DNA from: Aaosphaeria pasadenensis
Lineage: Eukaryota > Ascomycota > Dothideomycetes > Pleosporales
Assembly (NCBI GenBank): GCA_022813625.1
Contig: JAKLMB010000003.1
Location: forward strand, 1,178,001 to 1,242,000
Direction of reading: 5' to 3'
Length of the DNA: 64,000 nt
Under the pieces are notes generated by a model. The model worked only from the letters and a program-made list of their open reading frames with translations, was not told the DNA's origin and did no database searches. Below, piece after piece: positions 37,604 to 48,425 of the stretch. The position numbers were made by a program, and so were the translations under genes. How positions within the stretch are numbered: the first letter of the stretch is position 1; every line of letters starts with the position of its first letter.

Positions 37604-38864
37604 GAGAACTAGAGCACGAATAGGTCTAGCTACATGATCCTGAACGAGTTTTGGACGAAAGTTGGGTGCAGAATCCAGACTTGTTCATATCGATATCGGC
37701 AAATATCCACTCACAATACAATACATTTTAAGAGGGTAAGGGGCTCCATCTTGGCTGGGGGTCTTGGACTGACTGACTCAGCCGCAGGAGAAATTCTGAT
37801 CATCATAATGAAGAATGATCAGAGCACGATCATCTAGGCCAAAAGAGGTGGAAATTAAAAATAGGCGTTAATAACCAACACGCCTTTCTGCGCGCACTGC
37901 GACTACTTGATTGGATTGGCAAGTGGAAACTATGGCACATCGTGAGCACAATAGAGATGCCCACGACTCTCTTCTTCTCCCTTTCCTTCCAGTCTTACAC
38001 AAACTATACCCTTTACTTATCCATACTACCACTGCCGATATTATCAATACCTTTCTTGTACACCAACGGCATTTATACTATTCACTTCCAATACCAACAA
38101 TCATAGTATTATCATCCTCGAGACTACCAATCATCAGACAGTATCTAACAACACTTAAACAAGGTTGAGTATCTTCGATGTATTCTTACTTGAAGACTTC
38201 CTCATTTACTTCCTGCTGTGACTGAAGCTGCATGGTTTCTGCGTCTGTTGCGTCATTTCATGTCGTACAACAACAACAAATATCATAAAACGGGATCTCT
38301 AAAACACGGGTACCTGAAGCAGTTTGTACACGTTTGGGCATAGTTTTGATGCATCCACTTCAAGTTGTATTTATACTCTTCAAGCATGAAATTTCGTCTG
38401 TTGTTTACAAAATATATCTTTTCACTCGACCTGACTCACGCAATATCATTGTACACGGTCGTAATGAATTTGATATGTTCGTTTAAAGCGTGCCCCTAAA
38501 CGAGCCACGAGAAGCGATCATCGTAGTACCCCGCAAATTTTCTAGCCCACTTAACCTTACCGCTCCTCGATGGCAAACTAGAAAAGTCCAAGGGAAAAAA
38601 AACCAACAGTCACTTCAAGTATATATTAGCAAGGAGAATTTGAATTCTGTACAAAATCGCCGCTTTGGCAGACATAACATCACCATAAATTTACCCAGCG
38701 TTGGCTTTCATCATATTTTCAATCCACAAAGAAACATCATCCCAGAGCCCAGAGCCCAACTCAAGCCTATACTACATTACAGCCACAACAACCATATTTC
38801 TCAAAACGACCCCTGAATTCCTCTTCATCCTCCGGAAGAAGAAAAAGAAAGGAACTTCAAAAAG
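37604..38864. other. Intergenic region and leader of a small gene
   Basis: No convincing gene between 37604 and about 38600. A TATA-like AGTATATATTAG lies near 38617-38628 and an A/C-rich leader runs from there to the ATG at 38865, suggesting a transcribed 5' UTR. Confidence 0.4.
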
Positions 38865-39101
38865 ATGTCCCAACCTGCCCCTTCGGACAACACCCAAAAA
38901 GACGACCTCCTTCTGTCACTGCAGTCCTCGCTCCGTAACGCACACTACACATTCGGTGCTTCGAGCCGACAGTACAAGGACATCAAGGCCATGGTCGAGG
39001 AGCACATTGCGCGAACCGCGCTGTCGGAGGCCCATCTCGAGGATTTGACGGAGGGATTTCGGGTCATGGAGTTGGCGATTAGGACGAAGGAGGTCAGGTG
39101 A
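38865..39101 (+). CDS. Small hypothetical protein
   Basis: 78 residues beginning MSQPAPSDNTQKDDLLLSLQ, with an A-rich context before the ATG and an A/C-rich, G-poor leader typical of fungal genes. The body (SLRNAHYTFGASSRQYKDIK, AMVEEHIARTALSEAHLEDL) looks like two or three amphipathic helices; there is no signal peptide or membrane segment. A GTCAGG near the end could be a splice donor, so the C-terminus may differ. I do not recognise the family. Confidence 0.6.
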   Translation: MSQPAPSDNTQKDDLLLSLQSSLRNAHYTFGASSRQYKDIKAMVEEHIARTALSEAHLEDLTEGFRVMELAIRTKEVR

Positions 39102-39634
39102 TCTAGGTCGGTGGGTGAGGGGGAAGACGAGTGCCGAGGGAGGGAAAGGATTCTGTTGGGGCATGTGAGGAGAACGGTGAAAGGGATGGGAGGAAGCAAG
39201 CGGACATCGAGTTCGCTCTTGTTTGGGAAGATCTTTGGTGGGAAATGAAGAAGACGGCACGGCAGTCGAAGGGCTATCGAGGTGAATGGCACGGACGAAG
39301 GACTCGGGGATATATGCACAGATCAACGATCAGAAGAATACTTTATCATGAAAAGTGGTGGGTATTGTCGTTGTCCAAGATTGGCAACATCGTCACTCAA
39401 TCCTACTAGCTATGTACTTAAAGGCAGACCAACGCGTGGTATGTACTGTACACTTTACAGACCACTGCGGATCACTACTCAACGGACGGCTACCCGCTCA
39501 TCAACAACCCAACTAGATCTAGACCCGACGAAGATCTGTCATTAGTATCCAGAAAGAACGCATCAAAACGTAGAAAGTTCGCTGATATCGCCTTCGACAA
39601 TAGAAGGTCCTGCCAGCCGCAATTCAATAAACTC

Positions 39635-39945
39635 CTAAGAAATGCCGCCCGAAGAGTCCTTCCACCCAAAAAACGAACGGCGGTTCCGAAGGCGAAAAGC
39701 GATAGTAGTAAGTAACTCCTAGTGGTACTCCGGGTTCCCTGCTCCCTTTGCTGTAATATCCAAATGGTATACGCGTGCCATACAACCAATAACGCCCACT
39801 GATGTTTCGATCTTACGGCTTCTTCTTTGCAAGGTCCCTTGAGCTTCACGGCCTTAGACCCTGGGCAAGATGTGAGAATGTTGAGTAGCCGCTGCTCCTT
39901 CTTGCGCTCTTTGGTGTCATAATACTGTCGAAGGACATTGGGCAT
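39635..39945 (-). CDS. Possible small protein downstream of the arrestin gene
   Basis: A possible two-exon gene: 39817-39945 and 39635-39718, joined by a GTAAGA...TAG intron of 98 bp in phase 0, giving 70 residues. The first exon (MPNVLRQYYDTKERKKEQRL, LNILTSCPGSKAVKLKG) reads protein-like, with A at -3 of the ATG. The intron lacks an obvious branch site. The alternative unspliced reading is 151 codons. It lies 104 bp after the arrestin stop codon on the same strand. I do not recognise it, and it could be a chance frame. Confidence 0.3.
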
Positions 39946-40049
39946 TTACGTCGTTGTCCTGGCTTCACGTCGTACGCCTGCACACTGTGATAACCGCATT
40001 CTCTCTCCGCTGTTACTAATTGGAAGCAAATCCCGACCCGCAATCGTTT

Positions 40050-41427
40050 TCACTCAATGAGTGGTTTCCGCACACCTCCAACGATAGCTATTCCCAACGC
40101 TCTTAGGCCGTTGCTGTCATAAGATCGGACTATACTGCTTGCTGGTAGCATCGGGTTATCCGGGCTGACGTGGGCGGCGTCCTTGGCAGCCTGCTCGATG
40201 GCCTCCATTTCCTCTTTGCAACCTGCGTGGTCGAATGGACAGACAACGATTGGTTGACGAAGTAATATGTCCTTTGCTCCAGACATTTGCGCCTATGAGT
40301 GGTGAGCACAAGTACAGCTGAAACATCACATCACATGACTTACCTTTACTGTTAGATAGTATTCAATCTTGTACAACGTGCCAGTGGTTGTGAATCCGCT
40401 CACAGCGTACATAGGGAACTTCTTCTCTCCCCGTGGTATGACTCCATCGGAATCTCTCAGGTCTTTTGCAGGGAACACCAAGCCGAGGTTGGTGAAATAG
40501 CCGGCCTCAGGCATCTTGACACCAACGGCCTGCTGTGTCTTCGCCAGATTCTTCACCTTCCTTGTTGGCTCATCCCCCTCGTGATTATAGATGATCTCCT
40601 CATCGATTCCGATTGTGATTTTTTGTATAGTGACCTTCTTCGCCTTCGACAACCAGTCTGGATTTGGGCTCAATTTGATGTACACCGAGACGGGATCCAA
40701 GGGTCCATAACTCCACCGGGGCAGACTAATTCCAAGGGTGACCAGGTGGTCCGTAACGCGCTCTGCACTTTCAGGTCGGTTGTACATTCCGAAGGTCGAA
40801 AGGGTATCATATCTTGATATTGGTACGGGGAATGGATATTTCTTCTGGTCCGAATGACCTTGCTGTACCGTTACGACAAGCTCGTAGAACGTCTCTGCCG
40901 TCCGGCTTGGAAGCTGTAAACTTGCGGGTGGCACCCTCCTAGCTAGCTCCTCCCCTCCCCGGCCGAATGGTATGAATATGACGAACGGTAGGTCCATGGA
41001 TAATACACTATCATGTTCTTTCCCGGCTGGACATCGGAACAGTAGCATCTCCTTGCCGACGATGTCGGCGAAGTCCTTGCGCGGCGCAGCCAGATGCTTC
41101 TTTGTCACCGAGTCAGCGGCGGGATGGATGGATTCGCGGCGGTGTAGAGCGATGGTGACGAGGGAGACATTTACAGGTGCGGACACACCTATTGAAGGTC
41201 TTATTTCGACCTTACCTTCTATTCGCGGCTGTTCAATAGTTAGCAGTCTAGCAATGTACTCGGCGCAGTAGCGCCAAGGTCATGATGCGATCTCAGGAGG
41301 GATTGACAGGATCGATGTTGGGGGGAGCTGAAGAGAGGGTAGCACATACAAGTGTAGCTGATATTCCTGGGTATCCGACGAGGAAATTACTATTTGGCGG
41401 GCCAGAGACCCGTACAAAGGCCGCCAT
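40050..41427 (-). CDS. Arrestin-fold protein
   Basis: Exons 41350-41427, 40344-41228 and 40050-40292 give 401 residues, all phase-0 joins with GTATGT and GTAAGT donors. The N-terminus MAAFVRVSGPPNSNFLVGYP, then PRIEGKVEIRPSIGVSAPVN, begins an arrestin N-like beta sandwich. The C-terminal arrestin-like half includes PLDPVSVYIKLSPNPDW, VTIQKITIGIDEEIIY and LYKIEYYLTVK, and ends with RQPIVVCPFDH. Fungal alpha-arrestins usually adapt Rsp5-type ubiquitin ligases to membrane transporters through PPxY motifs. I find no PPxY here, so the protein may belong to a different arrestin-like group. The partner is unknown. Confidence 0.8.
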
Positions 41428-42493
41428 GGTCACTCACGGGGATGTACGTGAGTCGGCGCTGGCCTCTACCAGTGGAGAGAGAGCTGCATGGGACTCGGCG
41501 CAGCCTCCTCCTTTCCCAGACACTTCCCAGAGCACGCTCTGTAGCTCCCAAATTCCGGCGCTGGCTAGAGCGTTGTGCAGCTGGGGAGTCGTGCGTAGCC
41601 TTTCAGGTCGCCTCGCGGTGGGGTTGATGATGCTGGTGTTGGAATGTATGTGGGTACAGGTAGGTACAGTCGGAGTAGCGGGGTACGAGGCGGTAATGAG
41701 AGGTCGCAGTTGATGGCGGATGAGAAGGTCCAAGATTGTAGGATATAGTAATGTGCGGAGGGAATGCGAGTAATGGTGTGCGGAGAGCGAGGGTGGTGAT
41801 GGTAGGGCTGATGAGTGTCGTTGTAGGTTTGGAGGAGCGGGAGCTCTGGTGGTGGTGGTGATAGGCTGAGGGGGGTGGCCTTTAATGAATATGGAGCACC
41901 TGTTATTACTACCTCGCAGTATGAATGAGCCACAAGCTTCAGCTGGAGTATGGGATAATTGTCTGCGACAATGGTAACGGTCAACTGTTAGTTACAGCAG
42001 TTAGTGAGTGTCAAGAAGAGTAGTTGAGAGATCGCCAGCGGAGACCAGAGGGAAGGGCACAGAGAGGTAGCGTCGTTGGTCGTCGGTCGTCGTTGGGTGC
42101 AGAAGTCCGGAAATGATTGGCGGTTTGTAACTCTTCTATTGGGGGCGGGTTATGAAGCTGAGCAATAATGAATTGTAGAACATAGTAGAACATCATACAT
42201 GATTCCTACATGATACTTACATTAACTAGATTGTAGTTACCTAGGTCTGTCTCCTGGTAATTAATTATCTAGGGAATAAGTTTAGACTATAATAACTACG
42301 ACATCACTCTTCTCACTCTACTCACTCTACTCACCCACTACGAAACTCTTCACCAACCGCATTCTCCCCCTCTCCTCACCTCTCTCCTACCCTCTACTGC
42401 TCGGCACCCGTAGCCCATTGCACAGCTGCTGCCTCGTAGCTGCGGGTCCTGCGAACCTGGAAGACATGCGCAGCGACCTACACCAACGCCAGC
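41428..42493. promoter_or_regulatory. Divergent intergenic region, arrestin / cyclophilin
   Basis: 1066 bp between divergent starts. A CT-rich run (repeated CTCACTCTA units) at 42309-42400 probably belongs to the cyclophilin promoter or leader. No gene is supported. Confidence 0.4.
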
Positions 42494-43483
42494 ATGTCAG
42501 TAACAGTAAGTATACTTTTCCTAGCAACTCTCAAGCTTTTTGCGACTCCGATTATACCCCTACACTCCACTCTATCCCATCTCAGTCTCGACTTCAATCT
42601 CGACCTCGACTCATCCAAATCTCCGAACACTCGACTCGTGGCTGGCGACAATCACAAGTGCTTACTGTAGGGGCTTCCGGCCTGCGACGCCATGCGAAGG
42701 AGCCAACACCGCCAAGCGACAACAGAGAAGAAGAATCCTATTCTGCCGCTTGCCAGCATGTCTGCCTGATTAAACTCTCGCGCGTGTCGTAGGATTATCA
42801 TGTCAGGTATCCGGCGCACATTCGCTCCTCAGTAATGCGACAGCCAGTTGTCATCCCGTTCTCCGCGCCAGGCTCTACACTACCTCTACCTCCACTGCCC
42901 GCCTTATACACATATATCCATACATACACCCGCGAGAATCAAACCCTCTCGCTCCATTGCTTCTCTACACAATAGCTAACCATCTTCCCCGCTCTAGCTG
43001 CACACAACCAAAGGTGACGTGAAAATCGAAATCTTCTGCGAATCGGTCCCCAAGACCGCGGAGAACTTCCTCGCCCTCTGCGCATCCGACTTCTACAATG
43101 GCAGCCCCTTCCACCGCCTGATCCCCAACTTCATGGTCCAGACGGGCAGCCCCGCCTCGGACCCCAAGTCCAAGACTTCCACCTCCATCTTCGACGCGCC
43201 GAACCAGCTGTTCGAGGACGAGATACGGCCTGCGCTGAGGCACAATGCGCGCGGGATCGTGAGCATGGCGAATAAGGGACCCAATTCGAACGGGAGCCAG
43301 TTCTTTATCACGTTCGCTGCGGCGCCGCATCTAGATGGGAAGAATACGGTGTTTGGGAAGGTTATAGAGGGCATCGAGGTGCTCGACGACTTAGAGAAGG
43401 TGGAGGTAGATAAGAAATCAAGGCCGAAGGAGCGGATTGAGATCAAAAGCGTGACTATACATGCCAACCCTCTGGCGGGATGA
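42494..43483 (+). CDS. Cyclophilin-type peptidyl-prolyl isomerase, PPIL3/Cyp10-like
   Basis: Exons 42494-42505 (12 nt, MSVT) and 42998-43483 give 165 residues, the size of PPIL3. The join gives MSVTLHTTKGDVKIEIFCES, the expected start of this family. The catalytic core is intact: FHRLIPNFMVQTGS (the FHRxI...FMxQxG signature), GIVSMANKGPNSNGSQFFIT and HLDGKNTVFGKVIEG. The 492-bp intron is long for this genome and could hide a misjudged first exon. In the family the enzyme catalyses cis-trans proline isomerisation, and PPIL3 is a spliceosome-associated member. Confidence 0.85.
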
Positions 43484-43721
43484 ACATGCCAGAGTCCGAG
43501 CCTTTGAAAGCATTCGATTGAGCGGGGTTGCAGATCTAGAACTGCCTTCGGTGGCCTAGTGTTAGGGAAACGATACATAGAGGCAATTGGGGGGAAACTC
43601 GTTGGAAAAAAGCTACTCTATTTTATATGGCCGGTGAAGCCTTGGTGGTATCTACCTGCTATCCATGTAACCCCAATGCAGTCTAGAAATAAGAACGATT
43701 CAAACCCAACATGCAGACTTT

Positions 43722-45277
43722 TTATGCTCCATTGGTCGTCGGCGCATCGCCGTTCGTTTCCGCATCTTCCTCGTATCCTTCGGTCTTGATGTCCTTGAGA
43801 CCAAGATGCTCTTCTTCCTCATCGGTACGCTCGTAATCTTCAGCCTTGATCTTCGGATCAGGCTCCGGAGCAGTGAAGCTCTGGACGTAACTGCTGGCCA
43901 GTGGGTCTTCGAGAATGATAGTAAACTTAATCTTGCCCTCAATGGCCTCTGTAAGCTGGCCAAAGAAGCTGTCCCACTTGTCCTTGGTTGTGGTATCGAG
44001 CGAGTCGCCACCATCGCCGGCATCAAAGATGGAAGAACGAAGATCGTCTCGAACCTGGGTGAGAATACCCTCGATGGTAGTGAAACGACCTCCAAGAGTG
44101 CCTGGCTCGACGCTAAGGTTCAGCTCCGGGCATTGCATGGCGCATGACTCCGCTTTCAAGATATCTCTTGAAAGATCATCCTTGTCATCTACGGTGACAA
44201 TGATGCGGCGACCCAATTCAGGCACCTCACCACCAGTTTTCACTTCATTACTGCGATCTGTCACGTGTTAGTTGCATCCATGAAGGGTAAAACAAGGATT
44301 TTGCCTACATCCGCAATGATCGCACACAGTGCTCATCAAGACCACTTGTTTGAAATGTGGAATATTAACCATCTTCATGTTGGTGGTGCATGGCTTCGTG
44401 CAGCCGGGGCAAGTCGCAGGGAAGGCATAAACCTGGTTCTCGATGATATCCTCCTCATCAACATTGTTGGTCGCCTGTCCGGCAGGCATCTCGGGGTACA
44501 TTTGTGTGGCATGGTACTCTGGGCGAATCTCGGTAGCTGGTGCTTCTCCTGAGGTGTCACCAAGACCCAAAGCGGTGTTCTGTTCGGCCGTGCGAGGATA
44601 CTCATGACGTGAGTATTTTCCTGCAGCATCGCTAGTGGTTGGCTCAATGGAGGAGTTGCCAGCCGGGTCATCGATGGTGATCGTGAAAGGCAATCTTGAG
44701 CCAGCAGCCATGTCTTTGAGTGCACTGATGATACCCTCGATCTTTTCGTATACCTCTGGAACGGCCTGCTTCCTCTCGTCTTGCTTCACGCTCAAGTCCT
44801 GGGCAACCATTGCCAAGATACCCTCCACGTTTGTCAACTGTCCTCGGCCTTTGGGGATTTCGAGATCGATGTCCTCAACTCTGAATACAGCAGTGTCGCT
44901 CTTCACGACCTGGCGACTGAGGTCGTCGCTGCCATCGACCTTGAGTGTAAACCTGCTTCCACGTTGTTGTATCTCTCCGGCAGGCTGTATTTCGGAATTC
45001 TTGAAGTGGCAGTGGGGGCACTCGAAAGACATAATGACGATCTCGCGGAAGAAGGGAATCTTGGTGAGAAGAAGGCGCGTCATACCCTGGGCCTATCAGC
45101 ATGTGGAAAACTTAGAATGTATCGGAATACGCTTACATCCTCGTGACAGTTCATGCACAGACTCTCGATCTCATCCACCACCTTGGTGCCATCTACGTCG
45201 CCCTCCTGTGCGCTGGCTTCTGCGACCTTTCGGCCCATGTCCTCGAACAGGTCTTTGGCGAGACTTTGGTGTGCCAT
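43722..45277 (-). CDS. zpr1: Zinc finger protein Zpr1
   Basis: Exons 45137-45277, 44309-45086 and 43722-44257 give 484 residues, normal for Zpr1. The second join, with a GTAGGC donor at 44308, gives CDHCGYRSNEVKTGG, which is the family's conserved second zinc-finger end. Zpr1 has two homologous halves. The first C4 finger is CMNC ... CPHC, with intron 1 inside it; its partner domain contains GILAMVAQDLSVKQDERKQA. The second finger is CPGC ... CDHC, with GILTQVRDDLRSSIFDAG after it. Yeast Zpr1 is a folding chaperone for eEF1A. Convergent with the cyclophilin gene. Confidence 0.95.
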
Positions 45278-45552
45278 GGTGTATACCAGATTATTTCTTG
45301 GATGTCTGTGTGTGTATGAGTGGAGGGGAGTGTTGTTGGTGTTGAAAGTCTAAGATGGAGACGGGTAGCACTTGCGCGCAGTCGAAAAACCAAAAAGTTT
45401 TGGATTTTTGGCGCATAGGCGGGGTGTGGCGGGGTGTGACGCAGGGAATCGGCTGGAACCATCTGGTTTCGCCGACATGTATTATCATATCAGCCCTATC
45501 AACCAGGAAATATCCCCTAGCGAGTCTCATCGTTCAACAAGCTTCAACAGCT

Positions 45553-46164
45553 CTATTGCATGAAATCCATTAGATCAAGTCCAAGTCCACCCTGTTTTGA
45601 GGTTTGAGCCTTGTTCTGTGCCAACATCGCTTGTAATCCGCCTTTGCGAGCTTTCGCTCTTTGCTTGCTGCCAGAACTCGCAGTCTTTGGATTCGGCTTG
45701 GATGGCCTGTCATCCTTAACTACTTCTCTTGTTGGGAGTGCAATGGATGCAGTTTTCGGCCCTTGACTTGATCTCTTCTTCATATGCCTCTGGGGCCTGC
45801 GCTCTAGTGGCTGTGTGGTCTTCCGCTCACATCGGAGACATGTGTAGACCACATCAATGTCTTTCCTCTCGGTTGTGTGATGCCTGCGTCGCTTTTGGCC
45901 TTGCTTGACGGATTTCAATTGGACTTCATGGGCAACCTGACATGACCAACCCGGTATCATTATTGAGCCGCAAGCGCCGCACATGTCACGACGTAGTGCT
46001 CGCCAGTCTTTACTGGGCATGTCTAGATCAACATCCTGTTCACCTAGAAGACTGTCTCTCGCTGTTCCCAGAGTTGCTGAAATCGTAGGTGCAGATATGG
46101 CAAGTAGATGAGCCGCTTTATCGAGGTATTCAAGCCTCGAATTTAGTGACTGGGGGTCTGCCAT
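45553..46164 (-). CDS. RNase P/MRP subunit, Rpr2/Rpp21/Snm1 family
   Basis: Single exon of 203 residues; the ATG at 46164 (MADPQSLNSRLEYLD) is preferred over an in-frame upstream start at 46194. An N-terminal helical part (LDKAAHLLAIS) leads to a zinc ribbon: MCGACGSIMIPG, then YTCLRCERKTTQ. That is the CxxC...CxxC arrangement of the Rpr2 family. The basic tail contains KARKGGLQAMLAQNK, a feature I associate with fungal Snm1/Rpr2 proteins. Family members help pre-tRNA 5' processing (RNase P) or rRNA processing (RNase MRP); I cannot tell which from the sequence. Divergent from dbr1. Confidence 0.85.
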   Translation of the reverse strand: MADPQSLNSRLEYLDKAAHLLAISAPTISATLGTARDSLLGEQDVDLDMPSKDWRALRRDMCGACGSIMIPGWSCQVAHEVQLKSVKQGQKRRRHHTTERKDIDVVYTCLRCERKTTQPLERRPQRHMKKRSSQGPKTASIALPTREVVKDDRPSKPNPKTASSGSKQRAKARKGGLQAMLAQNKAQTSKQGGLGLDLMDFMQ

Positions 46165-46489
46165 GGTCGTGATATGTGATGGAACACTGAGCATCTATCT
46201 CTACGCAGATTGAAGAGAAATTGTGAGCTTGCGCATGGACCACGTACTTTTGAGGTTTAGATTAGATGCCGATCACCGACGTCCTGTTATCGATAAGCGA
46301 CGCGATTTACACTTTCCTCCCGCGAAGCTTCCTGTTACTGTGTATTGTCTTTCACTACAAAGACCACGGAACCCCACCGTCATGTCGCATAAGCTTTCCA
46401 TGAAGGACTACAAGAACTGAAAACTTCATAGTACCTGACTAGCGTACCGCGCCTCTACTATCATCCTGTCATCTTGCGCAGCTCCAAGC
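46165..46489. promoter_or_regulatory. Shared divergent promoter, Rpr2-type / dbr1
   Basis: 325 bp between the two start codons of two RNA-processing genes. Bidirectional use is inferred from geometry. Confidence 0.4.
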
Positions 46490-48425
46490 ATGAGCTCCAC
46501 GGATCTCGTTGAATCCCAAGGGCTGCGGATCGCCGTAGAGGGCTGCGGTCATGGCACCTTACATTCTATATATGCTTCGGTCAAGAAGTCTTGTGAGATC
46601 AAAGGTTGGGAGGGTGTTGACCTATTGATCATTGGGGGTGACTTTCAGGTAAAGTACCCATCAGCATCGAACAAGACATGAGCTCACCATATAGGCTGTG
46701 CGCAATGCCCACGACTTGAAAGCGGTCTCAATGCCTGAGAAATACTACGCCATGCACGACTTCCACGAGTATTATTCCGGCGCCCGCGCCGCCCCGTATC
46801 TGACCATCTTCATTGGCGGCAACCACGAGGCGAGCAATTACATGTGGGAGCTTTACTATGGAGGATGGGCCGCGCCAAACATATACTATATGGGTGCTGC
46901 CAACGTCGTGCGGCTCGGGCCTTTGCGCATTGCTGGGCTGTCTGGTATTTGGAAGGGCTACAACTTCAAGAAACCTCACTTTGAACGTCTGCCATACAAC
47001 CAAAGTGACGTGCGAAGCATATACCACGTCAGGGAACTAGATACGAGAAAGCTGCTTCAATTGCGATCGCAGGTTGATATAGGGCTGAGCCACGACTGGC
47101 CCCGTGGGATGGAGTGGAAGGGAAACCACCGACAGCTGTTTAGGTTCAAACCCGACTTTGAGCAGGAGGCTAAAGATGGTACACTTGGAAGCGTAGCGGC
47201 CACGACTGTTCTGGAGCGGCTTCGACCTGCGCATTGGTTCAGCGCACACATGCACATAAAGTACGCTGCTATTTGGGAGCACAAAGCAACGGAGACTACT
47301 GTAGCTGATAACGCAGCTCTCAAGGCAGGCGTTCCCCATGCAACATTTGTCAAGAATGAGGACGAGATCGAATTAGATCTGGATGATATTAATGACGACG
47401 CAGCTCCCAAGGCAGACGTTCCTTCCACAATTATTGTCAAGATGAACGAGGACGAGATCGAGTTAGATCTGGATGATCTTAATGACGACGCAGCTCCCAA
47501 GGCAGACGTTCCTTCTGCAGCCATTGTCAAGATGAACGAAGATGAAATCGAATTAGATCTGGAGGATGACTTGCCGCCACCGGTGCCTAAAAATGATGCG
47601 GAAATAGATCTTGACTTGAATGACGACGCACCGCAACCAGCACCAGCAACGGGATCGGGTCGCGAAGGAGGTCACGATGGTGTAGCGACTACGTCGAACG
47701 CTGTGCTAGAACATATTCGCAAGCTTCTGCCGGCATCATTCGCGCCTCCCTCGCGCAAAGAACCAGTTCCGAGACTGCCGTTTCCTAAAGAGATCACCAA
47801 CACCACGACGCGCTTTCTGGCTCTAGACAAGTGCCTACCGAATAGACACTTCCTCCAGGTTTTGGAGGTTATGCCTTCAACACCAGCTGCATTCCAACGC
47901 CCGCTTAGGTTGGAGTACGATCCAGAGTGGCTTGCGATAACCCGAGTCTTCGCCAAGTATCTACAAGTCGGCGATCCGACGTCACAAGTACCTACTGATG
48001 AAGGTGACGTAGTCTACCGACCTTTGATAGAGAAAGAAATGGAATGGATTGAGAAAAATGTGGTTGACCCTGGGAAGCTGCAAATTCCAGAAGACTTTGA
48101 GCAGACGGCGCCGGTGTACGACCCGACAATGGGGATTCGTGTCTCTGGTCTGCCCAAGGAATACAGCAACCCGCACACACAGAAGTTTTGCGAGCTACTG
48201 CAGATTCCCAACCCTTTTCACGCGTCAGAGGAAGAAAGAGAACAAATGATGCAACAGGGCCCACGAGAGGAGCCGGGACGGGATGGACGGGGCAATAATA
48301 GTCGCAGAGGCGGTGGATACAGAGGAGGTCACAGAGATAGAGGCCGTGGCGGCCATCCTCCTCGTGGCAGTCGTGGTCGTGGTTACGGACGCGGGAGGGG
48401 TGGCGGGCGCGGTGGTGGCCACTGA
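46490..48425 (+). CDS. dbr1: Lariat debranching enzyme Dbr1
   Basis: Exons 46490-46648 and 46695-48425 give 629 residues. The metallophosphoesterase core shows IAVEGCGHGTLHSIY (the C-x-H metal motif that replaces D-x-H in Dbr1), LLIIGGDFQAVRN, FIGGNHEASNYMWEL, LSHDWPRGM and HWFSAHMHIKYAA, all expected. The enzyme cuts the 2'-5' bond of excised intron lariats so that they can be degraded. The C-terminal Dbr1 domain (TTRFLALDKCLPNRHFLQVL, EYDPEWLAITRVF) follows an inserted acidic segment of about 110 residues with tandem repeats (listed separately). The last 50 residues are an RGG/GRG-rich tail, likely RNA-binding. Confidence 0.95.
47361..47620 (+). repeat. 90-bp tandem repeat inside dbr1
   Basis: Three units with an exact 90-bp period start near 47361, 47451 and 47541, each encoding the core DEIELDLDDxNDDAAPKADV or a variant. 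A degenerate unit follows at about 47591. Neighbouring units share long identical DNA stretches, including AGATCTGGATGAT and the segment at 47392-47424, which recurs at 47482-47514. Confidence 0.85.
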
